64,000 nucleotides of DNA from Podospora pseudoanserina (lineage: Eukaryota > Ascomycota > Sordariomycetes > Sordariales > Podosporaceae), in NCBI RefSeq assembly GCF_035222485.1, contig NC_085920.1, positions 3,224,001 through 3,288,000 of the forward strand. The letters are read 5' to 3'. A program made the translations under genes and the position numbers. Shown in pieces: positions 41,931-53,374 of this stretch; positions within the stretch are counted from its first letter, which is position 1; the number at the start of each line of letters is the position of its first letter. The notes below the pieces were generated by a model. That model worked only from the letters and a program-made list of their open reading frames with translations. It made no database searches and was not told the DNA's origin.

Positions 41931-41932
41931 TT
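41926..41932 (+). terminator. Pol III T7 terminator of U6
   Basis: Seven T residues directly after ...GCTAAAGA at the U6 3' end; the mature RNA keeps a few of these U residues. Confidence 0.85.
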
Positions 41933-42030
41933 ATTTATTTTTGACGTTTCTATGTCCCTGACATGTTCAGCAATCACCTCGAGATTCCTGCTTAGAGGCC
42001 AGGTAGGTGGTTGACTTGGAGGAGGTCGAG

Positions 42031-42041
42031 CGTTCGAATCC
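42031..42041 (+). promoter_or_regulatory. Downstream B box of U6
   Basis: CGTTCGAATCC matches the TFIIIC B-box core GTTCGANTCC and lies about 100 nt past the U6 terminator, as in S. cerevisiae SNR6. The flanks do not fold as a tRNA. Confidence 0.7.
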
Positions 42042-42455
42042 AGCCTGGATCGTCTTCATCCATCCCGCTTTTTTTCTCAACACCACTTGCTCCCACTCCC
42101 AGTGACCCTCCCCTCCCCCCCGGCATTAGTGTGTACAGCTCTGAGCAACTTCCCCGTACTCTTTTAGCTGAAGGATAATTCTTCGTGCCAAGAACAAACC
42201 CCCCATGCCTTGCTATTACCAAACACCTCTGTTCTTTCCACATAGACTCAAGGTGCATGAAAGCCGGGCAACATATTCCCAATCAAGCTCCAGACAAGAA
42301 TCTTGATATTTAGCATCAACAGAAAAATACAAAGACAATACCCAAAAACTGCATCATCCAACGCCTCCCAATGCCTTTGTTGTTTTGTTTCCCATAAAAT
42401 ATCCAGAAACGGACCAGCACCATTTTTTTTCCAGCCCTTTGATCAGACATCAAGC
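42042..42455. other. Intergenic region
   Basis: Between the U6 B box and the 3' end of the GH125 gene. Nothing further is recognised. Confidence 0.4.
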
Positions 42456-44564
42456 TCACTCTTGATACAACCTCCCCAGCAACCCCTTCTCGCCAACCCC
42501 CCTCCTTTCCTCATCCTCCGCAATCTTCAAAATCAGCTCCCCAAACAACCCATTAGCCCACCCGAACCAGCTCCTCGTAAAGTCAAACTCGCGCCACGCG
42601 TTCACCGTTTCATGGATAACCCCGGCGCCCGAAGTCGAATTAAGCACCATCAACATCTGCTCCCCAACCACCCTCCCCCTCTCCTCATCCGAAAACCCAG
42701 CAAGGTCCTCAAACGCCGTCAGCGCCGCCACCGTAGCAGCCATCGGCCACCCCTTTCCAGGACCAAGATGAGGACCGCCCACGGCCGAAAGCGCAGGACC
42801 CTTGGCATAATACGGGTTGGCCATGCTCAGCACAAACTTGCGAGTGTTTTGGTAAATCTTGGCATAGTCATGCTTGGCTTCTTCCTCCTCGTCCTTCTCC
42901 TTCTCCGAGTTCTTCTCAATCGTACCGTTGCGCGCGCCGAGGCTCTTGTTCACAGACTTGACCATGCGTGGTGTCGTCGAGGTCTTGGTATTGGTGTAAT
43001 TCCACAAGGGGAAGGCCAGCAGAGATGGAACATTGGCATCGTCCATCAAGTTGGCACCGCCATACCCATCAACTTCGTACGCAAAAATCTCGCCAAAGTC
43101 GCGGTGCTTGACAACGGCGTCTTTGGCAATGCCGTGGCGGATAGTCTTGGCCAGCTTGCGCATCTCTGTCGTAAGATTAGCAGCCTTGGGGTTGAGTTTC
43201 TGCTCGGCGAGCCCCTCCATGATCGCAGACGCCTGCTCGAGGTAGGCAGCAAACATCATGTTGCTGGGAGTCAAAAGCTGGAAGATGCAGGCGTCATCGC
43301 TAGGTCTAAAGGCAGATCGAACCATGCCGTTCTCCTTGACGGGGTTACCGAGGCCGTCATTCGTCAAGGTCTCGGAGCCACGGTTGGTGTACCCGGTAAA
43401 AGTCCAGGCCGACGGCAAGACGTGTCCCTCCTCATCGTATGTCCCGAGGCGCATGGCGGCTGAAGCATCAACAGCCGCTTCCACAGCGTTGACCCAGGAG
43501 TACCTGGAGAAGAACTTGAGGTCGTCGGTCCGGGTATAGTAAGCGGCGCTGATCTGGAGGAACGAAGCCAAGCTGTCCAGCTCCCACTTGCAGTCAAACA
43601 CCAGCTTGGGGTTGTAAGGAGGCTGCGGGTTGTTCTGGTGGAAAGCACCGTTGTGCGTCGGAGGAATGCCGCTCTCGGGAGGTGGCTGGAACGAATGGCA
43701 GTAGGGCGAAATGACAATGTATCGAGAGTGTGAGTTGATCAACCCACGCCACAGACTGGCCAAGGAATCAAACTTGTCAGACGGCTCCAGCAACGGCAGA
43801 TACGAATAAATCTGACTGGCAGAGTCACGGAGCCACATGGCGTCGATATCACCCGTGATCACATAGGTGAGCTCCTCATCCGTCATCACCGTCTGCACCT
43901 CGTCAGAGCCTTCTTCTCCCGAGCCGCCTTCCACCGTCTTGTTGGCATATCCACGCCATTTGACCATGGTGTCGAGCGTGTTCGGGTAGCTGTTCTCAAA
44001 CAGACGGTAGAGATCCGGGTCCTTGATCACCTTCTTCATGCGCTCAAGCAGAGCTTCAAGAGCGGGCAGCCGGAAAGTCCTGCACTCGGGGGGCGGGCGC
44101 ACAAATGGGAACTTGCGCTTGCCTTCAGAGTGCGGTCCCGGCTTCTGTCTCTGCAGCTGTTCGAACCCGATACAGTCAACCTTGGCTGTGGCAGCCGGCC
44201 CGGCCGCTTCAGTGGTCGCGAACTGGTTCCCAAAGTCGGCCAGCCCAACGTCGCTATCGTCACCTTCTGCCGGAGGGACCTTGGTGGTCTCGGGCTTGGT
44301 AGGCGTGGCTCCATGCTCTTCGGTGACATCGTCTTCGCGCTCGGGAGAGCCTGCCGGGTTCGTGTTTGGGTGTGCTACTTGGCCACTGTCGTGGTGGTGA
44401 GGGGTAACATGTTCGGGAACTTTTGGAGCATGTAAATCGAGCGTCTCCTGCCTGGGCGTGGCTATCGGGGACTGGTACCCAAGCCAGAATATGATGACGG
44501 TCAAGAGGAGAGCGATACCGATGACTCTCCCCCTCCGGTTGCCGGTGAGAAATGGGACGACCAT
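42456..44564 (-). CDS. GH125 exo-alpha-1,6-mannosidase, type II membrane protein
   Basis: Intronless, 702 residues from MVVPFLTGNRRGR at 44564. An in-frame upstream extension exists, but this start places a short basic tail directly before the membrane span (about 13-31, VIGIALLLTVIIFWLGY). A Pro/Thr/Glu-rich stem to about residue 140 is followed by the catalytic domain: FENSYPNTLDTMVKW, ITGDIDAMWLRDSASQIYSY, YCHSFQPPPES, ELDSLASFLQISAAYY, SAFRPSDDACIFQLLTPSNM and NAWREFDFTRSWFGWANGLF. These are motifs of the (alpha/alpha)6-barrel GH125 family (formerly DUF1237). Enzymes of this family remove terminal alpha-1,6-linked mannose from N-glycans or mannan. A secretory-pathway location is inferred from the anchor. 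Confidence 0.9.
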   Translation of the reverse strand: MVVPFLTGNRRGRVIGIALLLTVIIFWLGYQSPIATPRQETLDLHAPKVPEHVTPHHHDSGQVAHPNTNPAGSPEREDDVTEEHGATPTKPETTKVPPAEGDDSDVGLADFGNQFATTEAAGPAATAKVDCIGFEQLQRQKPGPHSEGKRKFPFVRPPPECRTFRLPALEALLERMKKVIKDPDLYRLFENSYPNTLDTMVKWRGYANKTVEGGSGEEGSDEVQTVMTDEELTYVITGDIDAMWLRDSASQIYSYLPLLEPSDKFDSLASLWRGLINSHSRYIVISPYCHSFQPPPESGIPPTHNGAFHQNNPQPPYNPKLVFDCKWELDSLASFLQISAAYYTRTDDLKFFSRYSWVNAVEAAVDASAAMRLGTYDEEGHVLPSAWTFTGYTNRGSETLTNDGLGNPVKENGMVRSAFRPSDDACIFQLLTPSNMMFAAYLEQASAIMEGLAEQKLNPKAANLTTEMRKLAKTIRHGIAKDAVVKHRDFGEIFAYEVDGYGGANLMDDANVPSLLAFPLWNYTNTKTSTTPRMVKSVNKSLGARNGTIEKNSEKEKDEEEEAKHDYAKIYQNTRKFVLSMANPYYAKGPALSAVGGPHLGPGKGWPMAATVAALTAFEDLAGFSDEERGRVVGEQMLMVLNSTSGAGVIHETVNAWREFDFTRSWFGWANGLFGELILKIAEDEERRGVGEKGLLGRLYQE

Positions 44565-45239
44565 GGTGTCTTCAGGTGGCGGCCGCCGGTTGGACAAGTT
44601 GTCCACGACCGAGTGGTGGGTTGAACAGATTATCCGACTTGGTGAGTGAGAGGCATGTAATGATATCGTAATGACCACCAGAGGCCGGAACACAGCAAAT
44701 TCCACCGCAAGAGCAGGTGAAGTTGACGAGGCAGAAACATCGAAATTTGTGGCAAAAAGAGAAAGAAACAATCCCGGGTTTTCTCGTCAGGCCCCAAATT
44801 TCCCAGAAAGGGAGGAAGTCACGACAGGACCCCAGCTTGTTCATCGCATCTTTGCTGTCCAGCCAGCTTCTTGGCGAGGTCTTGTTCTGGCCACTTATAG
44901 GCTTGGGAATGGGACAAGCGGTGGGTAGGTCCAATAGACTGTGGTGGCCCAGAGGCAGGGATGTCCAGCCTGACTCTGACCCCTGAACCATAACGGCCGT
45001 TGGAGATGCCGAGTGCCGATTCCTGAGAATGCTCCGCAGTAGCCTCACTTACATGGCGCAACAGAAATGTTGGATGAATCATATTGCTTCTAAGTATATC
45101 GTTTTCCTTTCTCTAGATTACGCGAGAACCGTTGTCTGTTTGTCTATCCCATCAAAAACAAAAACTCCTTTTTCCTTGTTGCCGGGTATTGCATTATTAT
45201 CCTCCAGAGCCATACTCGCCATTATTACCATGCAGATTC
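44565..45239. other. Promoter region of the GH125 gene
   Basis: Between two minus-strand genes. The GH125 frame stays open upstream to 44771, so a longer N-terminus is possible. Nothing else is recognised. Confidence 0.4.
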
Positions 45240-47399
45240 TCACCGAGACAAATCCTCACTGCTACTAGACTGCAACTCTTCCTCCTCCTCCTCCTCTTCC
45301 TCCCCCTCATCACCTGTCACTTCCTTCTTCTTAGGCTTCCAAGCCGGAACATCCTCACACCCCTCGGGAACCCGACAAACACCCCTCACATCACACGTCT
45401 TCCACAAAACCTCCTTCACCTCCCTAAACACCTGCTCCGGCGCATCCATCGCCCAAATCACATCCAAATGCTCATACCCCGGAATGACCTTCTGATGCAC
45501 CACCTCCACATATGGCTCCCTCCCCCTCTCAAACCGCCTCAGCAACTTTTTCCCATCCACCAAATCATCATCCCCCGCCACCCAAAGCGCAAAAGGCGGC
45601 GCCCTCTCATCATACCAAGCCGTGCTCCCCTTCCTCCTCCTCCCCTTTTTTCTTTCCCTCCCCCCCCCACCACCATCAGCCATATCCCTATCTACCTCGC
45701 CCAAAACCCCCTCTTCCCCAACCTCCCCATCCTCCCTCTCCTCAGCCCTCCACTCCTCCTTCGTGCTCAGTATGCACTTCTGCCTAGCAAAGCACTCCCT
45801 CCCCAACCACCACCTCATACTCTCGCTACTGACAAAAACCGGCGCAAACCTGAACATCCTGTCCCTCAACCCCCTATCCCACCTCCCATCCCCCCACCCA
45901 AACAAGAAGCCGAAAACCTTGTACCCCAACCAGCCATACACCCTCCCGTTTAGTCGCCTGTGCATCTCCATCATGAACGGAATAAACGCGTGAATCCCAA
46001 AAAAGACCCTGAAAAACCCCGGGCTTATGACCCTCATGAATTTAAAATACATCTTCCCAATCAACGGCCCCGCATACGCCGCCGGAGCCAACCCGCAAAA
46101 AACCGTTATTCTGTCTCCGAGGTCAGGTCGCTGCTCTTTTGCCAGCGCGACCAGGGCTTGCGTCGTGCCCTGCGAGTGGCAGATCAGTCCTATTTTTGAA
46201 AACCCCGTCTCGTAGCACACACGGGAGATCAAAGCCGGGAGGTCAAAGACGCCCATTTGGCGGATGTTCCAGGCCCACATCCTCGGGTCGGAGTACTTCA
46301 GCAGTGTGTGCTTTGGCGTGAAACCGCAGCGGTTGTTGCCCAGCCAGACGTCATACCCTGCCTTGGCGAGTAGAAAAGCCAGGGAGTCGTCATCGTTGAC
46401 GCAGTACGCCCCCGAGGATTGCAGTAAGCCGTGGATCAACAGCACCGGGAACCTCGCTGGAGAGGATGGGGGTTTCCTCGGGGGTGTGAAGGTCTCCGGG
46501 CCGCGATGGGCACGTTCGCAAGCCGGCAAGGGGGTGTGCTCCTTCGGATCGTAGACATGCCAGAGGTCGATGAGGAAACCGTCTTCCGTCTGGACTTCAA
46601 AGGGTTCGATATCGAGGCCTACTCTTCTGGCGTAGTAGGCTGGGTCGCAGACCAAGGGGTCGGGGCCGCCTTCGGTGGGGGGGTAGGGGGTTTTACCTGA
46701 TGGGCGGTGGCCGGATAACCAGGCTTCTTCTTGCCGTTTCCTGATCTCGGCCCGGCGGGTTTCTTCCTTGTAAAAGGGGCGGGAGGAAGCGTCGGGGTTG
46801 CGAAGCGTGACGAGTCGCCAGAGGTGTTGGACCGAGGGGCCGATGGAGGTGAATAGCGCGCCGAGGACGATGACAGCTAAGAAACCGAGGGAGAGGAAGA
46901 AGGAGGTGAATCGGAAGATGAGACACTGGATGTGGGTCATAAGGGAAGGGAAACCGTATAAAGGTAGAGGGGGGAACAAGGGGTTGGTGTGGGATGGTGG
47001 CATCGACCTTTTGAGGCTGGCGTCGGTCGGTCTTTTGTTTGGGGAGGTGCCATTTTGCTGCTGGGAGAGGGCAATGGCTTTTTCTTCGTTGGGGGATTGG
47101 ATTGTGTGGTGGTGGGTTGGTTCGAGTTGTGTTGCGAGTTCTTCTCGCAAGACGTTGAGCTTGTGAGCTTCCTGGACCGGGACGGTTGGGAGCCGGTGGC
47201 CGTCGGCTGTTACTATCACCGTGTCGTGGGGGGTTACGAATTGGGCTTCGACCGCGATGGCGTCGTGGTTGCCTTGTTCTGGTGGGAGGAGAGAGAGCTT
47301 TTCTGATTGCTCGGCGAACTCGACGGCTGTTTTGGCGAGTTCGTTTTCGTCTATGGCGCCTGGTGGTGAGGACTGGGTGAGGGTTGCTTGGACAGCCAT
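45240..47399 (-). CDS. Membrane-anchored alpha/beta-hydrolase lipase (Tgl1/Yeh-type sterol esterase)
   Basis: Intronless, 719 residues. A Ser/Gln-rich cytosolic N-terminal part leads to a membrane segment at about 165-185 (FFLSLGFLAVIVLGALF). The ab-hydrolase-associated lipase region follows: DPAYYARRVGLDIEPFEVQT with EDGFLIDLWHVYDP, then PVLLIHGLLQSSGAYCVND with the oxyanion HG, DVWLGNNRCGF, and the nucleophile elbow LICHSQGTTQAL (Ser about 409; Cys replaces the usual first Gly). The acid is probably in VAGDDDLVDGKKLL and the histidine in VIPGYEHLDVIWA. The layout matches yeast Yeh1/Yeh2/Tgl1, which hydrolyse steryl esters at the plasma membrane or lipid droplets. The tail is a long glutamate run followed by serines. 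Substrate is inferred from family. Confidence 0.88.
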   Translation of the reverse strand: MAVQATLTQSSPPGAIDENELAKTAVEFAEQSEKLSLLPPEQGNHDAIAVEAQFVTPHDTVIVTADGHRLPTVPVQEAHKLNVLREELATQLEPTHHHTIQSPNEEKAIALSQQQNGTSPNKRPTDASLKRSMPPSHTNPLFPPLPLYGFPSLMTHIQCLIFRFTSFFLSLGFLAVIVLGALFTSIGPSVQHLWRLVTLRNPDASSRPFYKEETRRAEIRKRQEEAWLSGHRPSGKTPYPPTEGGPDPLVCDPAYYARRVGLDIEPFEVQTEDGFLIDLWHVYDPKEHTPLPACERAHRGPETFTPPRKPPSSPARFPVLLIHGLLQSSGAYCVNDDDSLAFLLAKAGYDVWLGNNRCGFTPKHTLLKYSDPRMWAWNIRQMGVFDLPALISRVCYETGFSKIGLICHSQGTTQALVALAKEQRPDLGDRITVFCGLAPAAYAGPLIGKMYFKFMRVISPGFFRVFFGIHAFIPFMMEMHRRLNGRVYGWLGYKVFGFLFGWGDGRWDRGLRDRMFRFAPVFVSSESMRWWLGRECFARQKCILSTKEEWRAEEREDGEVGEEGVLGEVDRDMADGGGGGRERKKGRRRKGSTAWYDERAPPFALWVAGDDDLVDGKKLLRRFERGREPYVEVVHQKVIPGYEHLDVIWAMDAPEQVFREVKEVLWKTCDVRGVCRVPEGCEDVPAWKPKKKEVTGDEGEEEEEEEEELQSSSSEDLSR

Positions 47400-48660
47400 G
47401 GCTGAAGGTGAGGGTGGCTTGGTCTCCCTCTGAACGGGGAATATATTGCTGATATCATACAGGTTGAACCGATTGGAAAGAAAATACCGTCGTGATAGTA
47501 CAACAACAGGTGTCTAGATCTTGAAGAAACCGCCCGTCTCACAAACAGAAGAAAAAACATCAATGAGACTCGAGGCATGCCATACTCCATCCCCACATGC
47601 CAGACGTCATTTGTGGCTGCAGTTACTAAACGGGACAAAAACGGTCTCGTTCCGGAGAAACCAGCCACTGTCGACAAGACTTTCCCCCCTCTTGCGATCG
47701 AAACTGAAAAGGATAAACCATCCACATCGAGCAAAAGGCAGGGTCACAAACAAGCTTCTTGTCATGACATGGAAAGATGGATGTCGAGGGAAAACATAAC
47801 CCCCTGCGTCACCATGCAGCTGGGAGCATGGGCGCGGGGGGTTGACAGGGCCTTGCGATTGGTTTAGGTCTTTTTCAGGCATGTGAAGATCGCTGATCAC
47901 AGTGGGGCTCTGCTGGGTGGGTGGCTGACAGTACAACCCTTGGGCTTGGGACTTGGGATGAACCTGAACCGTCACCAACAACAACAACTGGAAAATATTT
48001 CCCATGGACAAGAAACCTGAATGATCGAGAGGTCGTGACTGCTATTCGTTCTCCCAAAGATTGGCATAGATGTCGTGCATAATGAGGCAAGTGACCACAA
48101 GTGACCCGGAACACTGGGTACCTGTCTGTTGAACTGAACATTGGACGTCTGGCAGGCTGGCACGAAAGAGCAAGACATATCATGGTGTGAAAAGTAAAAG
48201 ACCAACCCGACAAGCCTATTTTCGTAGCATCATGCCGTTCTTCTAGCCTAGACACTACATACGTGAACCCAAAGAGAAGGGTTAGGGTTACCCTAGTCCC
48301 GGCTGGGTAAGCGGATCCGCGAATAGCCAATGCCATATGCCGAGGTGAAAGGAAGCCGAAGCCACACCACCAGCTGCTGCTGGGTTCACCACCACCAAAA
48401 CAGGCGGGTCTACTTTCGCGCTGAGAGTCTCCTCGAATGCTTTAAACCCCAGAGGCCATTGGGTGTTCCTAGTCAGCAGCTGCATTGCTCTGCTACCTCC
48501 TCATTCTCAAATAACCATCATCTAATTTTTCCCAACCACAGCTCCCGAAACCGTTCATGTACCTTGCTGGACCGCCCCTACCCTACCCACACCACGACAC
48601 CACGCGACGCTCGGAAGCCATAACCCCCACGACAACGTCGCACCGCGCGAACTTCCAACC
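47400..48660. other. Divergent promoter region lipase / PEX6
   Basis: 1.26 kb. It contains a telomere-like GGTTAGGGTTACCCTAG at 48279-48296 and CCGAGG at 48340-48345, about 320 nt before the PEX6 ATG. No gene is seen. Confidence 0.45.
48340..48345. promoter_or_regulatory. CCGAGG (FarA/B-type) motif near PEX6
   Basis: CCGAGG, the complement of CCTCGG, is the core reported for Aspergillus FarA/FarB fatty-acid regulators. PEX4 has one at 19558-19563. A 6-mer is expected by chance every 2 kb, so support is weak. Confidence 0.2.
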
Positions 48661-51600
48661 ATGGCAGCAGCTTCAGAAGTAAGAGGAGCAAACAAGAGAC
48701 GGGTCCGTCGACGCAGACAGGACAAGCCAGCGCTGGCGGCGCGTTTGGTGCTTGATGACCATGTCAAGAGTGATGTGGGCATTGTGTCGGAGGACTTGTA
48801 CGCAGAGTTGTTTCCGCATTTGCAGCATGGTTGGTCTCCTGTCTTTTCTATACTGACTTGTCAAGCTGTTGATCCAGTGCTAACATTATCTTTTGCTACC
48901 ACAAAGCCCACGAAGACGAAGACCACCACCCCCCTCCCCGCCCTTTCGTCCACATCGCCATCGCCCCCTGGGCACCAACCGCCACCCCCGAAGCCATCAA
49001 CTGGTCAATCGTCCCCGTCACAAAATCCTCGGCCCTCGCCCCAAACACCGTCCAGTTTGCCCCCTCCTCCCTCGCCCTCCAGTCCTTCGCCATCAACCTC
49101 AAGCAAGTCGCGCCCTCGCGCCTGTCCAGCCACAGCAGCAGAAGCGGCATTGAGATTTTGGTTCTAGACGTCACCGCGATCGCCCTCGACACCGTGTTCG
49201 TCAGCCTAGAAGGGGAACTAGCCAACCGACTAGAGAACGGCGAGGGCACCTTCTTCAGAGACCACCCCCCCTCCAAGGGCAAGGTCACCTCCTCCGCGGG
49301 CGGCGCAACCCCCACCCCCGAGGACCGTCTCACGGCTGCGTTGCGCACGGCGCTTGATACGCTAAAGGTGGTTCACACGGGGGATATGTTCCCGCTGCCA
49401 CTCCCCCCTCACCCCGTCACCCACATCCCGCCCAACCCCGGCAGGATTGCACTGTGCGAGCCCGTCGGTCAGGGGATTCTCGCGCCTAGTACCAAGATTA
49501 TCGTCTCGCGCGGGAGGATTCACTCCAAGCACAACCGCTCGTCTGCTCCACCGATGCCAAACACCCGGATTGGTGGCGTGACCGAGGAGGATGAGGATAC
49601 GTCCAATGATCAGTTTTACTCGGCAGCTGAGGAGGGCGCTCGCACAGATGCCCGGGTGGAGGAGGACGGGGACACCGAAACCGAAGTGGAAGAGGACGAG
49701 GACGAAGAGGAAGATGCATTGTCAGACGACTCGATGGACGAGATGATCTCCCTCCAGGCTCCCAGCCTGACCTCTGCCATCACAAGCGGCATCGGCACGC
49801 CCACCACCATTGGGGGTCGAGGCCGTAAGACCAACGGCATGAGCAGCGCTGTCTCTGTCTTTTCCAGCTTCACCGCCACAACCGCCCGACCCGACCGTCC
49901 CCGCGGTAGGCTGTTCAAAGCGCACGGTCTAGTCCAGCCTGTGCCTCCTGAGGTCCTGCATCCGAAACCTGCTCCCGAAGATGATGAAGAAGCGCGGATC
50001 TACGTCGACGTGAGGGATCTTCCCCGGATTGGGTGTTTTTCGGGGGATTGGGTCAGGGTTGAGGCGGCGCAGGAGCCGCCGTCGAACGGGTTTGGGCAGT
50101 TTGGGCTGGGGAGCTTTGTTGACGCCAGCCCTGATGAAATCCAGTGGAGACCGGCGAGGGTGTATGGGTTGCCGGAGGGGTATTCGTCCAGGCCTGTGGC
50201 ACGAGTGCCGAGCTCGAAACAGGAGGGGAGGAGGATGTCGTTTTTCGAGAGCCAGGTTCAGAAGGGGGGGGGCGGGACGGGGCCGGGGGTGTATGCCTCG
50301 CCTATATTTCTGGCGAACCTGGAGGGGCCGGCTTATTTGAGGGTGGCGCCCATTCAAAGGGGTGGGGGAGGGCGTGCGGGGATCAAGGGGAAGAAGACAA
50401 CGCAAGGGGTGGCGGCGGTGCTTCAGCCGCCGGCGGCGAAGGAGGTGATTTTGCAGCATGTCAGGACGCCGGTGGCGGTGGAGAGGGATGTACAGACTGC
50501 CGTGATGGCGGGGCTGAAGTTTTGGTTTGAGAGGAGGTTGAGGGTGGTGAAGGGGGGGGATCTGATTGCTGTGCCGATTGATACGCAGCTTGGGAGGACG
50601 CTGCAGGAGGGGACGATGACGGGTGGTGGGGAAGGGGAAAGTGCGGTCGATGACGTGCTGGGGTTGATTGCCTCGAGGAGGACAGACCACCACAGCCTCA
50701 AGTATGACGAGGTGGCGTGGTTTAGAGTTGGGCATGTGTCGGCTGCGAAGCAGGAAGTTGGTGCGGAGACGATGGGGGAGGAGGAGGAGGAGGAGGAGGA
50801 TCCCTGGGGGGGGGTGGCTTGTGTGGATATCTCGCTGGCGCATTTGGAGCAGACGGGGTCGACGACGAGTCGGATTCCGGGGATTGCGGGTAGTACTTGG
50901 AGGTATTATCTTGGGATTGATAGGTTGCCCAGACAGCCGTCCTCTCACGCCGGCAGCCCGTTGGTGATTGCGCCGGAGAGGACGGCGGCTGTCTCCCCTC
51001 TGAGGAGGAAACTGAGGGAGTTGATGGCTGCTGCTACTAGCAAGCCGGCGCTTCATCTCAAGATGCCACCCGTGGCTATCCTTCTTGTCTCTACCCAGCG
51101 CGCCATCGGGAAAGCCTTCACCGCGTCGCAAGCCTGCGCCGATGTTGGGCTGCACACCTTTGCCGTTGACGCTTACGACATCGTCAACGACTCCGGCGCT
51201 GGCGGGAGCGACGTCAAGACTGCTGGGTTTTTGACATCGAGGGCGGAAAGAGCGATGAGCTGCGGCCCGGATTGCTGCGCGCTGCTGATTAGGCATATTG
51301 AAGCTCTGACGGCGGACAGGATGGTGACCAGCATCAGGGAGGTGCTCCAAGATGCGAGGGTGCTGATCGCCACCACGACCGAGGTGGAGAAGGTGCCTGA
51401 TGGGATTAGGGCGCTGTTTACGCACGAGCTGGAGATGACTGCGCCCGACGAGGGAGAGAGGGAGGCGATTCTCAGGACTATTCTGGACAACCAGGGTGTT
51501 GCTCTCGACCCCGAGGTTGAGCTCGGCGGGATAGCGCTCAAGACTGCTGCGCTGGTGGCGGGGGATTTGGTTGATGTTGTCGAGCGAGCCCTGGTTGCCC

Positions 51601-53062
51601 AGAAGGCGAGGCTGGAGGCCTTGTCGGCAAAGGCGTCCAAGAACGAGGGCGTGCCTGTCACGGTCCGGGACGTGAAAGTAGCTGGTGGGCCGGCGGCGCA
51701 GGGGCTGACAAAGTCTGACTTCGAGGTTGCGGTCGAGGCGGCACGGAAGAACTTTGCGGATGCGATTGGGGCGCCCAAGATCCCGAATGTGACTTGGGAT
51801 GATGTGGGCGGGTTGAATAATGTGAAGGAGGCGGTGACGGAGACGATCCAGCTGCCGCTGGAGAGGCCGGAACTGTTCGCCAAGGGGATGAAGAAGAGGT
51901 CTGGCATCTTGTTTTATGGTCCGCCTGGAACGGGCAAGACGCTGCTTGCAAAGGCGATTGCGACGGAGTACAGTTTGAATTTCTTCAGTGTCAAGGGGCC
52001 CGAGCTGTTGAACATGTATATCGGTGAGAGCGAGGCTAATGTGCGGAGGGTGTTTCAGCGGGCGAGGGACGCGAGGCCGTGTGTGGTTTTCTTTGACGAG
52101 TTGGACTCGGTGGCGCCGAAGAGGGGGAACCAGGGAGATAGCGGTGGTGTGATGGATCGGATTGTCAGTCAGTTGCTGGCGGAGCTGGACGGGATGAGCG
52201 GGGGGGATGAGGATGCGGGGGGGGTGTTTGTGGTGGGAGCGACAAACAGGCCGGATTTGCTGGACCAGGCGCTGTTGCGGCCGGGGAGGTTTGACAAGAT
52301 GCTTTACTTGGGGGTGTCGGATACGCATGAGAAGCAGATGAAGATTATGGAGGCGCTGACGAGGAAGTATGTATTCCCCACCTTCACCTACCCGATAATG
52401 GTTGCTAACGACGATGTGAAAGATTCACCCTCCACCCCTCAGTCTCCCTCCGCAACGTCGCCGAGCGGTTGCCGTTCACTTACACCGGCGCCGACTTTTA
52501 CGCCCTCTGCTCAGACGCCATGCTCAAGGCTGTTACGAGACAGGCTGCCCTCGTTGATAAGAAGGTCAAGGCTATCAACACGGAACGCCAAGCGCAGAAT
52601 CAACCTGAGATCACCACCGCTTACTTCTTTGACCACTTCGCCACGAAAGAAGACGTTGCGGTCATGGTGACGGAGCAAGACTTCCTTGACGCACACAGTG
52701 AGCTTATTCCCAGCGTCAGTGCTGGGGAGCTGGAGCATTACGAAAAGGTCAGGGCTACGTTTGAGGGGGTGAAGGACAAGAAGGAGACGACGACGCAGCA
52801 GGACCAGCAGCAAAACGGGAGGTTGGCTGTGGGGAAGAGGAGTGCCAGTGATCGGGGTGTGGTTGTGCATAGGGGTAAGGGGAAAGGAAAGGGCAAGGCG
52901 GTGGCGACGGGGAGTGAGGAGGATGAGTTTGATGATGGGGAGGGGGTGAATGGTGGTGGGTATAGGGATAAGGGGAAGGGGAAGGCGATTGATGTTGGTG
53001 GTGGGAGTGGTGCGCCGTTTGGGGGGCAGGGGCAGGATGATGACGAGGGGTTGTATGACTGA
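48661..53062 (+). CDS. PEX6: Peroxisomal AAA ATPase Pex6
   Basis: Exons 48661-48829, 48907-52366 and 52423-53062; 1422 residues. A long N-terminal region (to about 620) carries acidic inserts. The first AAA domain is degenerate and has no canonical Walker A (VAILLVSTQRAIGKAFTASQ). The second is complete: VTWDDVGGLNNVKEAVTETI, Walker A in FYGPPGTGKTLLAKAIATEY (about 1060), Walker B in CVVFFDELDSVAPKRGNQG (about 1114), then GATNRPDLLDQALLRPGRFD. Intron 2 splits the segment MEALTRK|FTLHPSVSLR. The tail is Lys/Gly-rich. With Pex1 it forms the hexamer that extracts ubiquitinated Pex5 from the peroxisome; Pex4, which makes that ubiquitin mark, is encoded at 18460-19093. The degenerate D1 is normal for the family. 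Confidence 0.95.
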
Positions 53063-53374
53063 TATGAGGAGATATTTTGTTTATATTGTACAGAAGGGGT
53101 TACAAATGGGAAATAATACATGTTTTTTGATTTTTTTTTTCGACTGTGAAATGAAAAGCACATGTGATATTTATAGCGACTGTCTCCTCACCAACATGGA
53201 CTGAAAAGCATCTGACATGGAAAAGTAAACCATATACACCATGCAGGCAGGCCTTCCTTGCTACAGCACATATCAAATCACCTAGTTAAACCGAAACTAT
53301 CAAACACCAACCTCACCTCCGAAGAACCCAAACTCTCAACACATTATCAACCCACGAATCAAACATGTCCGTAT
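53063..53374. other. Convergent 3' intergenic region
   Basis: Short AT-rich stretch between PEX6 and the convergent SH3BGR-like gene; no gene is seen. Confidence 0.5.

Noticed and set aside
41996-42052. Possible tRNA after U6
   Set aside because: Has a B-box sequence, but the T stem, anticodon stem and acceptor stem do not pair; better explained as the external U6 B box.
48279-48296. Telomeric-repeat-like sequence as a sign of a chromosome end or fusion
   Set aside because: Only about two units; more like a promoter telobox than telomeric DNA.
49929-52328. 799-residue open frame on the minus strand
   Set aside because: Antisense to PEX6; Arg/His/Pro-rich composition typical of an antisense frame.
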